Below are positions 19,405 through 30,428 of a stretch of 31,894 nucleotides of DNA, one piece after another. The notes under the pieces were generated by a model. The model worked only from the letters and a program-made list of their open reading frames with translations, ran no database searches and had not been told where the DNA came from. The stretch's first letter is position 1. Every line of letters starts with the position of its first letter. The position numbers were made by a program, and so were the translations under genes. Location of the stretch: the NCBI GenBank assembly GCA_004802705.1, contig SGPL01000387.1, positions 1-31,894 of the forward strand. The letters run 5' to 3'. The stretch is from Bondarzewia mesenterica. Its lineage: Eukaryota; Basidiomycota; Agaricomycetes; Russulales; Bondarzewiaceae.

Positions 19405-19425
19405 ACGCAGTGGGATGATTAGACG
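19390..19425 (+). repeat. Perfect 18-bp tandem duplication over the Tsr4 stop codon
   Basis: CAGTGGGATGATTAGACG occurs twice in direct succession. Each copy encodes QWDD-stop, so the second is now in the 3' UTR. It looks like a recent replication-slippage duplication. Confidence 0.9.
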
Positions 19426-20194
19426 TGCGGTAGAGTATGCAATTGTGAGTAGCCGTTATTCAAGCTCATGGTCACGATTTGCAGGCATTGTTAGGCTCGT
19501 CGTGATTATCAGTTGCACTCTCCGAGGCTTGTGCGAGATATTATCGGAATCCAACCTTGCTCTTCACCTTCGCAACGCCACTCGTTGGTTCACGCTTCCC
19601 AAGCAGCTTGAGTCCACATTAATAGGACGATTCACACATTTCATCATCATGGAATAAATACTCTCTCCGTGGCCCTAGTGCAGTTTAAGATCTGTCCTCT
19701 CCCCCGCACGGGCGGAATCGTTTTTGTGCAGGCGGGTCAAACTGGTGGGCAGGCACAAAAGGCAGCCGTACAGCTGTCGGCCACGTCGACGATCGTCGCG
19801 ACAAATTGTGTTTTCCGTAGTTTTTTATTGTACAGTCAAGTGCTGTTTGAAACAATTTTGAGAGAGAGATAAGACGGGTTTGAGGGAGGTCGTAGGCTAT
19901 GCAAGTTGCTACCGCGGCGGTTGCGAGCCGAGGCACTAAGCTGTCAGATGTCAATCCGCGGTTGTATCACTTTCGCAAAGCCTTGTTCCTTTTCTTCGTC
20001 TCTGCTTCCACCTCTCGTCCCAGATATTGTTACCACTTTCTTTCTTCTGCTTCTTGGACAACGTTTGTTTCTGATCGCTAGTCACTTCACGGCCTACGAC
20101 TTCACGACCTCTCTCGCGACGTGATCCGGCACCCTGCTAATCGATACGCATCCACACGGATTCTACTTAGTCTGGTTTTGACGCGTTTTAAAAT
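19405..20194. other. Intergenic region, no gene recognised
   Basis: This is the 3' region of the Tsr4 gene and upstream region of the Ric8 gene. The frames are short and lack domains. A pyrimidine-rich stretch (about 19980-20060) and ACGCGT at 20181-20186, close to the Ric8 start, are the only points of note. Confidence 0.45.
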
Positions 20195-22390
20195 ATGTTT
20201 TCCCTTCTCGACTCGTATACGTCTCTCTCTTCCTCCTCGACGTCTAGTGATGTGTCTGGTACTCTGCGGTCCATCGCCGACGGTGCATATTATCTTTGTC
20301 TCGCACATGATTCTTAGGGGACTGACTTGGTGAATTCTCGCGTAGCGTCTCCAATCGCCATCGACGAAGCAAGCCGGAAGAAGTTGATCCAGATCTTGCT
20401 GAACGATCTTGCCAGATGCAAGTCAAGTGGGAGTGAAGCGAGGATTTCAACGAAGGGTATGTCTCTTCCGTGCTCCTATATGTTTTGGATACTGCCACAA
20501 GTCGCGACTTTCAGATACTGCACGGGCGCTGGGGGCAGTCAAGTCGTTAGGCAAGCATCCGTCCGGTGCGTCGGTATTGGCATCCACGGAGAACTTGTCG
20601 ACGCTGTTGTCATTGTCACGCACATTCAAGGACGATCTCGACGCGTCGTGCGAGGCCCTGCGATGCGTTGCCAATACCCTCCTTCTCATCGAGAGTGCAC
20701 GGAGGACTTGGGTAGAGGATGGCGTGAAGGGTGGGGATGCCACATTACGGCTGCTTGAGGTCTGTCCCTGACTCGTCCTTAGCGGCTTATGGCTGTGCGA
20801 TCGTTAATCATACTCTCTCGCAGAAATCGTCCAATCCTGATCAAGTCTTTCTCGCCTCACGCATCCTCTTTTTGTCCACGGCCTCTTCGGTCTCCGGAGG
20901 AGCTTTCATTATTTCTTTGATTGAAGCCAAACCTTCTGGCCGTATGAGCGTGATCGAAATCATTGGGATGAGGTTGGATTCCCTCACAAGCAGTGTCCTT
21001 GGCGGCGTGAGGATGGCTCGGGAAGCTATGACGGATCTGCTCAAGTTTACCTTCAACTTGCTTTCTTATTACCCCAAGGTACGTCTGATCGGCATGACTG
21101 AAATCGGTCCGTAAGTTCAGACATTTTGGTTAGCTGGTCGACTGCGAGAAGGTGGCCGACATTGGATCCGGGGAAGGTAAGGTAATGGGGGAATATTGGA
21201 GCGACAAGCTGGACGGGTAAGCAGTTTTTTTTGTTGAGTTACTGTATACGTGATCAAAGCCTCTTTCTAGTATCCTCCCCCCTCTCTTGCGTGCTTTCAA
21301 TACCATCCCGCCTACGTTCCCCTCTCCTTTAACCCCGCCGCTCACCCACATCGTCCATTCTCTCATTGCTACGCCCATCACGCCTACGCTCAAGCCCTTC
21401 TGGTTCCCTACCGTCCCCCAACCGTCAGGCCGTCGAAGCACGATGAACTCGAACTCAGGATCGCCCGTCCTCGCCAACGACTCACGTCTCCCCGGCGGTA
21501 GCGGCAACAGCGAGTCATCCAACTCGCCGAAAGAATCTAAACCAGGTGCGCTGGATCGAGCACTGTCCATGCTTGCAGCCGGCCGTCGCTCTCTCTCATC
21601 CAGGCCCTCTTCACCATCACCTTCCATACCTCCCGCAGACACCCTTCAGCGCGCGTACGACTTGTTCGAAGTCTCGCTGAACTACTACCTCCCCGGCACC
21701 GTCGATCCCGACGAGGTGAGCGTGCGACAGAAACCAAAGCAGGAGAGTGATAGCTCGCTCGATGACCTTATCTGCCCGCTCGTCATGTTGCTCGTCAAAG
21801 CGAGCCTCGCGGACGCGGGTGCGAGGAGTAGGCTGAAAGAGTGGTTGTTGCCGGCGAATTTGGATCGCTCGAGTCCGTTGGAGGGCAGGGCAGATCTGCT
21901 CGGGAGGTGCCTGCGGCTCCTGACGAGCGTGCATCACCCGAGGTTGAAGGACAGTATCGGTGAACTTCTGTTCGCGATTTGTGACTCCGACGGTGCGCTC
22001 TTTTTTTTTATTTTCAAAAAATCGTCCTAGGACTCTTCCCGCTCATCTCACTTCGCTGACACTTGTCGTTTCGACGCGTCTACAGCCAACACGCTCTCTT
22101 CGCACGTCGGCTACGGCAACGTCGCCGGCTTCCTGTTCAACAAAGGCATAATGAACGCGCCCGCACGTCCCGTGGGCGCGGACGACAGCGCCTCGTCGAC
22201 GGATGGCCTGTCAATCAACCCCATCACAGGTGTCATCGAAGGCGAGCGCCCTAAGATCGAGATGACGGACGAGGAGAAGGAGCAGGAGGCAGAGAAGCTG
22301 TTCGTCCTTTTCGATCGCCTCGAGAGATCCGGCGCGCTCCCGCCCGGCCAGAATCCCGTACGCAGGGCGCTCCGGGGTGAGAAGCCTTGA
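20195..22390 (+). CDS. RIC8: Ric8/synembryn, G-alpha chaperone and exchange factor
   Basis: Seven exons (20195-20282, 20346-20456, 20515-20759, 20824-21078, 21134-21216, 21271-21992, 22086-22390) give about 602 residues. Ric8 is an armadillo-type helical protein in the cytosol. It folds and stabilises heterotrimeric G-alpha subunits and promotes GDP release, acting in cell polarity, mating and nutrient signalling. Typical segments seen are GKHPSGASVLAS, FKDDLDASCEALRCVANTLLL, QVFLASRILFLST and LLSYYPK. Near the C-terminus are LICPLVMLL, GYGNVAGFLFNKGIMN, and MTDEEKEQEAEKLFVLFDRLE before NPVRRAL. A Ser/Pro-rich insertion (about residues 320-390) lies between helical repeats. All six introns are GT-AG and keep frame. 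The start at 20195 (MFSLLDSYTSLSSSS) is the only in-frame ATG giving a proper first exon, though it is the least certain part. Confidence 0.88.
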
Positions 22391-22915
22391 TCTTGTGTTG
22401 TGTGTCGTGTATGTGTGTGTGTGCGAAGGCGTGTGCAGATGGGTTTGGACGCTTCGTTGTTTTTTCTGCTCGACGTTCGGCTTGACTCGGACGACAAGTC
22501 TATTTATTCAATGCGTAACCATGTCTCCTCTCCTCTTTTTTCATTCTTATCGATTAAGCACTCTGATAACACTCGAAACATTCTCGTATACCATCTAATA
22601 GTGCACGTACTGCACGACAGTCCGCTGCTACCTGCATAATTATTTTTATCCAGCTTGTTGCCACGTATACCTTCCAAATACTTATTGAGTTTCGTTCCCT
22701 CTTGGCTCGCATCCTCATTCGATACATACATACATGACATCGTTGTCGTTGTCTCATGCACAACTCAAAACACGGACAGCCCTGCATGCAAACATAGGCT
22801 GCATTACTACTATAGCACATAACAAACATGCATACGAAGATGAAGCAAAAACCATAGTATCAAGAACGGAAAAACTGCAGCTTCGAATAGCGCACAATGG
22901 GTAGCTGAGGGGACA
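22391..22915. other. Convergent 3' region between Ric8 and the nucleolin-like gene
   Basis: The two genes end toward each other here. The stretch is relatively A/T-rich, with short frames only, and includes a TGTGTGTGTG-type run near 22411-22425. Both 3' UTRs must lie here. Confidence 0.5.
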
Positions 22916-24901
22916 CTAGTCGAAGGTGGTTTTCCTGCCCTCAAACTGAGTGATGCCGCCAGTGCGAGCACCACCGCGGAATCCTCCACGTCCTCCACCG
23001 CGTCCGCCGCCCTACAGAAAGGTATAATGAGTCAACAGAGTCACAAGGCGCGAAAAAGAGTGCGTACCCGACCACCCCGTCCTCCACCACGGTCGCCAAA
23101 TCCACCGCGGCCGCCAAATCCACCACGGCCGCCGAATCCACCACGGTCACCGAAGCCACCACGACCACCACGATCTCCACCACGACCGCCCCGCCCACCG
23201 CGTCCACCACCCCGGCCTCCGCCGCCGTTGTCATCTCTCGGCTGCGAGTAGTCCAGCCGTACGGCCCTGCCCGCGATCTCCTGTCCGTTCACCGCCTCCA
23301 ACGCTTTCTTGGACGAGTCGAGATCCGTGAACTCGACGTAACCGAAGCCCTTGACCTTCCCCGTCTCGCGGTCGGTGGGCACACGGATGCTCTTCACCTC
23401 ACCGTACTCGGCGAACACCTCCCAAAGCGCGTCCTCGTTCGCGTTCCAGCTCAGATTGCCGACGAACAGGACCATCGACGGCGCGCTCGTGTTGTCTCCG
23501 AACGCCTTGGCCCGGCCTTCGCGCGCGGTGGACCTGTCGACGCTCGTTGACTTGTCGATGTTTACGGGGCGGCCGTCAATTTCTTTGCCGTTGAGCTTGA
23601 GAGCGGCTTCGACGGCCTCGGGTGTCTTGAACTCAACGTAGCCGAATCCGCGGGACTTGCCGGTGTTGCGGTCCATCTGGACGCGCGCGTTGACAACCTC
23701 GCCGCATTCAGCGAACTCGGAAGCCAACCAGTCGTTGTCGACGTTCCAGGAGAGTCGGCCAACGAAGACGGTGGTCACGGGAGCTTCGCCGTCGGCAGTA
23801 GCAGCAGGAGCAGCCTCGCCGTTGGCGAGTTTCTGCTTTTTGGGAGGTGCGGCGGCCTCGGCGGCAGCCTTGCGCTTGCCTGCGTGATAAAGATTGTGAG
23901 CAGCCAAGGGAGATACAATAGGGGGAAGACAAACCATTTTTAGGAGCAGTGGCATCAGTCATTTCAACATCTGCATTTGCATCCTCGGACTCAGATTCTG
24001 ACTCTGACGAGGAGCTGCTGCCACCCTCGCTGGCTTCGTCCTCGCTCCCGCCCTCCTTAGCGGTAGCCTTGGTTGCGGGCTTTTTACCTTCGCTCGATGA
24101 TTCGTCGTCGGATGATGACGAACTGTCGCTGTCCTCCTTCGCAGGAGCAGCCTCGGCCTTCGCAGGAACAGCTTTCGCGGCCTTTTTGGGTGACTTCTCT
24201 TCGCTATCGCTTTCGCTTGACTCTTCAGACGAGGATGAAGAGGATGCAGCAGCGACCTCAGCCTTGGCTGGAGCCTTCTTGACGGGAGACGCCTTGACGG
24301 GAGACGCCTTGACGGGAGACGCCTTGACGGCCTTTTTGGGAGCCTCGTCCGAACTGCTCTCGCTCGACTCTGAGGACGACGATCCGGCCTTAGCCTTTGG
24401 AGCCTTCTTCACCTGAGCAGCCTTGGGCTTCTCCTCTTCGGACTCGTTATCAGAGTCGTCAGAGTCGCTGCTGTCGGACTTTGCGGCGGGGGCAGCAGCA
24501 GCAGGTTGCTTGCCCTGTGAGAGACACAATTTAACAGTTGTCCATATGATCGGATATAAAATAACAACCTTTCCATTTTTGACGACGGGCTTTTTCTTTT
24601 TATCCTCATCGGAATCAGACTCGGACGACTCTTCACTGTCCGCATTGATTGCCTAGGATTATGTTGAAAAAAAACGAAATTCGTTAAGGAGTTTGGGCAT
24701 TCTACACACAGGCTTCGCCTTTGCAAGAATATCCTTAGATGTTGCAGGGAGACTGTGCTTCATGGACGCAGCCTTCTTCGCTGGTGCTGCTGCCTTGGGC
24801 TTCGCATCGGCCTTGGACTTGGACTCGACTTTCGCTGTCTTCTCCTTTTTGTCGCCCTTTTCGGCCTTATTTGAGGACTTCTTGACTATTTTGGTACCCA
24901 T
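22916..24901 (-). CDS. Nucleolin-like protein, Nsr1/Gar2 type
   Basis: Five exons (24901-24710, 24652-24569, 24514-23935, 23879-23068, 23011-22916) give about 587 residues. The architecture is that of fungal nucleolin (S. pombe Gar2, yeast Nsr1), a nucleolar protein needed for 18S rRNA maturation and 40S production. First comes a Lys/Ala-rich N-terminus, then several Ser/Asp/Glu blocks (about 65-280), likely casein-kinase-2 targets, separated by Lys/Pro/Ala segments that include three KASPV repeats. RRM1 (about 322-395) has RNP2 VFVGRL and RNP1 SRGFGYVEF. RRM2 (about 421-497) has RNP2 LFVGNL and RNP1 VKGFGYVEF. A glycine-arginine-rich GAR domain with GGFGDRGG/GGFGGRGG repeats runs to the end, which reads ITQFEGRKTTFD. 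All introns are GT-AG and keep frame. It is divergent with the Rab escort gene. Confidence 0.92.
23076..23225 (-). repeat. Glycine-arginine codon repeats (GAR domain)
   Basis: The coding strand repeats GGTGGATTYGG-type units with CGT/CGG, encoding GGFGxRGG and RGG boxes of the nucleolin-like protein. RGG boxes are known arginine-methylation and RNA-binding sites. Confidence 0.8.
24278..24322 (-). repeat. Three perfect 15-bp tandem units encoding KASPV
   Basis: On the plus strand CTTGACGGGAGACGC occurs three times in a row, with a partial fourth copy after it. In the nucleolin-like protein it encodes KASPV repeats, which resemble SPVK-type basic DNA- or chromatin-binding repeats. The perfect identity points to recent expansion. 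Confidence 0.85.
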
Positions 24902-25096
24902 TTGAGTGGAAAGGGAGGGGGAAGAGGTATGGGGAGGATGGAAGCGGTGGCTGGCGAGAACAAGATGAAAATTACACACTTTTGACAGGTTCATTACTTA
25001 CGTAATTGAACTGACTTATTCATCTCAATTTGGAAATATCGCTGCATCGAACGAGAGGTCCAGCTCAAGTGCAGTCACGGCCAGGTTTATGTAGCA
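24902..25096. promoter_or_regulatory. Shared 195-bp divergent promoter (nucleolin-like / Rab escort)
   Basis: The two start codons are only 195 bp apart on opposite strands. The stretch includes TTACGTAA at 24998-25005, a perfect 8-bp palindrome of the type bound by fungal Yap1/Pap1-like bZIP factors. No TATA box is obvious. Confidence 0.5.
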
Positions 25097-27051
25097 ATGG
25101 ATGCTGAAGGGAATTTCGATGTGGTTATCCTTGGGACAGGGCTCGTCGAGTCTATGACTGCTGCGTGAGTCTCATCGTTCTTGTTTTCTTTTCTTCACCT
25201 AAGAAGCTCCAGAGCACTGTCCAAAGCAGGTTTCAAGGTCGCGCACCTTGATGTCAACCCGTATTACGGAGGGGATGATGCTAGCCTCTCTCTCGACGAA
25301 CTTGCTCGGTGGGCAGACCAACGTTCATCCTCTGAAGGCAATTCGGATTACCTCTCCGCTCAGCGCGCGAAATTCACGTCCGTGAAAACGCTCGTCCGCC
25401 GTTCCTGACCATGCACGGCAATACTCGATATCCCTCTCACCTTCTCTTATTCCCTCTGCCGGACCCCTCATCGCTGCGCTTATTGCTTCTGGGGTCGCGC
25501 GCTATGGTGGGTACAGACTGCTCGAGCGGGTCGGCGTCTATGATCGTGAGGCTGGCATCAAGAATGTTCCAGGGAGCAAGGAGGATATATTCAAGTCGAA
25601 GGAGATGAGCTTGGTTGCGAAGCGCAGGCTCATGCGCTTCCTCATGTTTGCTGCTGGTGACTTTGAAGGCAAGAATGAACTAGAAGGAAAGAATGAGGCG
25701 CCGTTCGTCGAATTCTTACGGACTGTGTGGTCATTGGATCAGCAAGTATCCGAGGCAATTGCGTATGCATTGGCATTCTGTGTCTCGCCAGAAGGTACGT
25801 CAGCTTCTCTGTTACCAGACTGGCATCATCCCATCATCTGTTGGTGCTTATAACTAGATCATACCCTCCCTGCCTTGTTGAGAATGCGGCATTACTTGCG
25901 CTCCTCTGGCCGATACGGCTCCTCGCCTTTCCTGGCAGGACACTACGGCGGGTCTGGAGAAATTGCTCAGGGTTTCTGTCGAGTGTCCGCTGTCAATGGA
26001 GGCGTCTACATTCTTGACCGGAAAGTGAAGTCGGTTACTCGTTCTCCACAACCGCAAGCACAGGCGCAGAGTGCGAGTGCCTCTGATGGTGGACCAGAGT
26101 CAAATCCTGCGCAGAATGACAGGTACACCTTTGAGCTTGACGACTTTCCCGAACCTTTCACCGCGGATTTCATCATATCCTCTTCCGATCTCTTGCCTGA
26201 GAATCTGATAAATGAGGCGTTCCCGCTCCCTTCAGAAGGCTCGGCGCAGCCACGATCTATCGCAAGATGCATAGCCATTATTGATTCACCACTGCAATTT
26301 CCTTCCGTCTCGCTCTCCGAGCCTGCAACCCCTCCAGATGAAGGAGAGCCTGGTGCTGAGACTGATACCACAGAGACTCCAACTACATCCCCGGCAGAGA
26401 AACCAGTCGATACGTCTGTTCTGATTTTTCCCCCTTCGTCATTGGTGGGCGGCTCTGAGACGAACGCGGTTCAGGCCTTCGTCACAGGCGAAGGGAACAT
26501 GTCCGCGCCGAAGGGTAAATGTAAGCGTTTCCCACAGAAGTGAGTGGAGGTGCGCATCTGACGATCCGCATCATAATACAGACATCGTCTACCTCTCCCT
26601 ACCGCTACCCGAGGCTTCGCCTTCGACGCTGTCGCCCGAGTCGATGCTCGAGCCCTATCTAGAGGCGATCTTGTCCCTCACGCAGTCCTCACCAACTCCC
26701 GACGTCCCCATCGCGCGCAAGCCGCTCTTCACGTTGTACTACATCCAGCACCCGTCACCGCCGCTCCGTGCATCCCCTTCCGCACCCACAGGCGCACCAC
26801 CAACAGTGTTCGTCCCGCCGCCCATCGCTACCGGCCTGACAGAGTCAGCGGACGCTGCGAGCGTAGCAGCCGAAGCGCTGTTCTTCAAGGCCATCGAGTC
26901 GCATCGCGCGCGACACCCTGAGGCGTGGGCCACACCGCAGGTCGTTGGTGGTGAGACTCAGATTGGCAGCGGTGGAGACGTATTCGAGGAGATCACGGCG
27001 TTCTGGCCGCCCTTGGCGGACGCGGAACAGGATGATGTGGAGGGGTGGTGA
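25097..27051 (+). CDS. MRS6: Rab escort protein (REP/Mrs6), with one frame break
   Basis: Four exons (25097-25164, 25213-25794, 25858-26520, 26582-27051) give about 593 residues, close to yeast Mrs6. REP presents Rab GTPases to geranylgeranyltransferase II and delivers them to membranes. It belongs to the GDI/REP superfamily with an FAD-like fold. Seen in order: FDVVILGTGLVESM (dinucleotide-fold motif) at the N-terminus, HLDVNPYYGGDDASLSL, RYGGYRLLERVGVYD, a helical block around EAPFVEFLRTVW, and GRYGSSPFLAGHYGGSGEIAQGFCR. A Ser/Glu/Pro-rich insertion follows, then VYLSLPLPE. In exon 2 the frame breaks at the A4 run 25385-25388. Dropping one A joins AKFTSVK to RSSAVPDHARQYSISLSPSL and matches the intron phases. 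As with the Tsr4 gene, a sequence error is more likely than a broken essential gene. REP is preferred over GDI because of its length and the extra insertions. Confidence 0.88.
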
Positions 27052-27725
27052 TCGTGTCGCAGAGTTGGAATTGGACGTGGCTGCATGTTTGTACACCTGG
27101 GCGGGTGTTTAGCTGACTCGACGGTATTTGATACAGGCGTGTGGTGATCTGTCACTCATTGGGCTAATGGTCAGGTATGTAGTATTGTTGATTTGTAGCG
27201 TGAGCCTTATCACATTCTAGCCGTATACATATTCCTCTCACAACTCTTCTGGGCTATCAAGCCGTCGGGACAAAACTCGTATCCTGATACCGTCAGACAG
27301 CAGCGAGTCAACAAGACCGGAACTGCCGCACCTGCAATAAGTATGCGAATGCTCGCAGGAACTTCATTGAACACGTACATATGTACTTGTCAGTGAGATA
27401 AAATCACAAAAGGGAGCCTCCTTGCAAGCGTCCGCTCCCAAGAGCGAAATAAGCAATGTCGACCAACTAACCCACTTCACAACTCCGTGACCCATTTCCG
27501 TCAGCTTCGCGGCGCCAGGCGGCGCCGCGCTTCGTGTGCACGGGCCGTCTATTCAAATTCTGCAGTCGCTGAATCCGCAGAGACGCGTCAGCACGCGGCG
27601 GGCTCAATTTTCAAAGCACACTCACAGAAGTATAAGTAAGCACTACACAGGTGTATGGAGTGTCACTCACGCCCGCTTTTTCTTCACTGATCTGCAAAGA
27701 ATCGGACAACGACCGATTGGTGAGT
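27052..27725. other. Intergenic region upstream of the dehydrogenase gene
   Basis: This contains the 3' UTR of the Rab escort gene and the promoter of the dehydrogenase gene. Only short frames occur. A GGCGCC-rich patch with inverted symmetry (about 27510-27530) and ACGCGT near 27583 are present. No gene is recognised. Confidence 0.45.
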
Positions 27726-28837
27726 ATGACAGATAACGCAAACGATTCACGTGTGTGGTTCAGTGAGCTCCGCACCCCCTCGACGCGTTGCGATGGACGC
27801 TGACGGCGACAGTTACGGGCACGTCGAGCGGACTAGGCAAGGCTCTCGCCTCCGCCGTGCTGGCAAACGGCGAGCGTGTCGTCGCGACAGCGCGTAATCC
27901 CGCCACGCTCGCGGACCTGAAGGCCCAATACCCGGCGGAGCACCTGCTTGTGCTCGCGCTCGACGTCACGGACGCGGGCCAAGTCACAGCGGCGTTTGAG
28001 GCGACCAAAAGACAATTCGGCCGGTTAGATGTCGTGGTCAATATGGCGGGATATGGGGTCATTGGTGGGATCGAGGAGGTGCCTGAGGAGGTGGCGAGGA
28101 AACAGCTGGAAGTGCTGTTTTGGGGGCCCGTGCGTATCATGAAGGAGGTACGTGTGCAGCGAAATTGAGCTGGGTGAGGTGGAGTCGGCGTGTGCTCATT
28201 GGCAATGTTCGTGCGACTTAGGCTATCAATTTTTTCAGAGAAGTCAATCCAAAGGGACATGGCGGATGCGTCCTCAATATCTCGTCATATGGCGGATACG
28301 TGGGCCAGCAAGCGGGGTCGTTCTACTCGGCCGGGAAGTTCGGTGCGCTCCCCATCCACTTGGTCATCCACTCACACTGTTAATCAAAAATTGTTCGACT
28401 TACCGCCACCACTACACGCAGCGCTTGAGGGATTCACGGAAGCGTTCACGAAGGAGATGCCGCCCGAGTGGAACATTCGCGGGGTGATCGTCCAGCCGGG
28501 CGGATTCGACTCGTCATTCCTGTCCAACATACAGATGGTCCCGCCTCATCCGGCATATGACGAGAACAGCCCTGGGATGCAGCTCCGCAAGATGATAGAA
28601 AGCGTGAAGCTTATGGGCGATGTCGACAAGGCTGCGCAAGTCCTCATCAAGATATCGAAGGAGAAGAACCCACCGTTGAGGGTGCAACTGGGGCCCGATG
28701 CCTGGTATCTCGTGTCACGAAAGGCGAGACAGACATTTGAGGATGCTGAGCAGTGGGCGGAGGTCAGCCAAGGGACAAATCTGGAGGGCTACGACGCGAA
28801 GGTGGTTTTGGAACATCTCAAGGCAGCGTACCCGTAG
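27726..28837 (+). CDS. Classical short-chain dehydrogenase/reductase (SDR)
   Basis: Four exons (27726-27762, 27813-28147, 28222-28342, 28422-28837) give 302 residues. It is an NAD(P)-dependent oxidoreductase of the classical SDR type. The coenzyme motif TGTSSGLG is at residues 14-21, and LDVTD near 62 binds the adenine ring. The NNAG motif appears as NMAG (89-92). Catalytic Ser is at 145/146 (ISS), Tyr at 159 and Lys at 163 in YSAGK. PGG at about 191 replaces the usual PG. A very short first exon (12 codons, ending VWF) joins to ITGTSSGLG, giving the VWFITG start common in fungal SDRs. Starting instead at an internal codon near 27792 would read intron sequence and lose this motif. Many fungal relatives are annotated as retinol- or oxoacyl-dehydrogenase-like with unknown substrate, and substrate cannot be told here. 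No signal peptide or membrane anchor is seen. Confidence 0.88.
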
Positions 28838-30428
28838 TCACACGAGGTTGACAGATGTAAAATTCTCGTCTCGAGAATGCAATCGACATTGGAATTTTTT
28901 AGATTCTCGAGAATAACGCAGAGAAGCGAATGATAAGCAGGATGTTGCGCGGGGTAGACGACGATGCGACCTCCACTTCCACAGGCTCTCCCTTCTCCAA
29001 TTGCGACGGCTCGTGATGGTCACGGTGAGCCTTGTGACGCAGCACATCGCCGAATTGCATCGCAAGGCCCTCGTCGAGCTCAACGGCATCCAGCCTCAAT
29101 CCAAGTAGTGCAGGCGCTCTGGTCGATCCTCGCCCTCGATTTACTTCAGTTAACCGTCTGCTATTTGTCTTTATTGTTCAGCAGCTTCGGATCCTAACAA
29201 GAACAAATATAGACCATTCGCTGCCTTCGAGTTACCAATTGTACCTTGAAGCATGGCAATCACCACACCCGTCTTATCATCGACGATCATCCTATCCATA
29301 GAGGGCACAATATCATGCATATAGACTTAAAAGTGAGCCAATTGCCTCTGCGATAAATTCAAATTCGGCGTCAATTTCCCTGCGTGTCACTAAACATAGG
29401 GAAATCGTAAGTGGGAAACATCTACCGCTGGCTCCTAGACAACAAATAGTGGCATCGCCGAGCGAATGTCTTGCGCGCTCATCGATATCGATCATCACAA
29501 TCAAGACACCTCAAGACACCCGAGTAACAGAGGAAGGGAACAAGTCATACCAAATGTGGATATCAATAGGTCCAAGTCATTTTGACGTAAGTAGAAGCCA
29601 CACGCCGCGTAAGCTGAGAAGAATTGGGAAAAAGAAAAAAGCTGTCCATATCGGAAGAACGATGGCAAATCATGGCGGGCCAATTGACGTTGAAAATAAA
29701 TTTCAACAGTCAAGGCAGCCCCTAGCAAAAGCGACATGTAACCGAACGACGCACCCTCACCGTGATTTGCTAAAGGTTGAGCAGAAATTGGTTAATGCGG
29801 ACGGATGGAGAACAGGTGTTCACGGTCAGTGCGGCGTAGATATCAGCTAGAAGCAGGGCAGTCGAGATTGTCAATCGATGGCGATGGCCACACAAGTCAA
29901 ACTAAATGTGGACGTCCATGGTACAAGCTGTCTCTGCGGGAAACACAGAAATTCCACCAATCAAAGAACGACTAGAAACGAACGACAGATCGCTAGCACG
30001 GGCAATCGGGCGCCATTCGATTACCAAATATTGGGTTCAGACCGAGCTAGCCAGGGTCCAAAGAAGGCCGGTAAAAAAACGTAACAAACAGCACGCGCCC
30101 GAGCCACGCAGAGCCACGCCCTGAGAGAAGTCATACAACGCTGTTAGGCGTACACGAGTGCAATTTGAAAACAAGGGAGGGGATTGGCTCCCAATGGCGC
30201 TGTTGATGGAAGCACTACGATTCTGGCTCTCCAAGCTCCAATGGCCATCGGCCGGAACAAACTTTTGCGTTGAGTGATGATGAGAAGTCGTCGCGAACAT
30301 ACAACGTTCTCTTTTGGGGGGCTTACCTCGAGTACAAAATCCGAGCAGAAATTGATCACAAAGACCCATATCCCCTGCCACAGCCCCAGTGTTCGATTCC
30401 TTCCAACCATCTCCATCACTCAGCAATA
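28838..30428. other. 1.6-kb region without a convincing gene
   Basis: This stretch lies between the dehydrogenase gene and the zinc-finger gene. It holds inverted repeats at 28862-28878 and 28903-28914, a tandem 10-mer near 29502-29521 (CAAGACACCT/CAAGACACCC), and several short frames. Two minus-strand frames (29099-28899 and 29504-29313) have protein-like composition but no start context, splice partners or recognised domain. They could be gene remnants. The last part should include the zinc-finger gene promoter and 5' UTR. Confidence 0.4.
28862..28914. repeat. Two ATTCTCGAGAAT-type inverted repeats downstream of the SDR gene
   Basis: ATTCTCG-TCT-CGAGAAT (28862-28878) and the perfect 12-bp palindrome ATTCTCGAGAAT (28903-28914) lie 24 bp apart with a T6 run between them. 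Because all half-sites are alike, several hairpins can form. It starts 25 bp after the dehydrogenase stop, so a role in 3'-end formation is possible. Confidence 0.6.

Noticed and set aside
23027..23251. Plus-strand proline-arginine-rich 74-codon frame
   Set aside because: It is the antisense image of the GAR repeats in the nucleolin-like gene.
23949..24416. 155-codon plus-strand Ser/Ala-rich frame
   Set aside because: It is the antisense image of the Ser/Asp/Lys-rich N-terminal domain of the nucleolin-like gene.
29313..29504. Minus-strand frame ending TRREIDAEFEFIAEAI as an aminotransferase gene
   Set aside because: The resemblance is limited to one short helix. No lysine motif, upstream exons or start context were found, so no gene is called.
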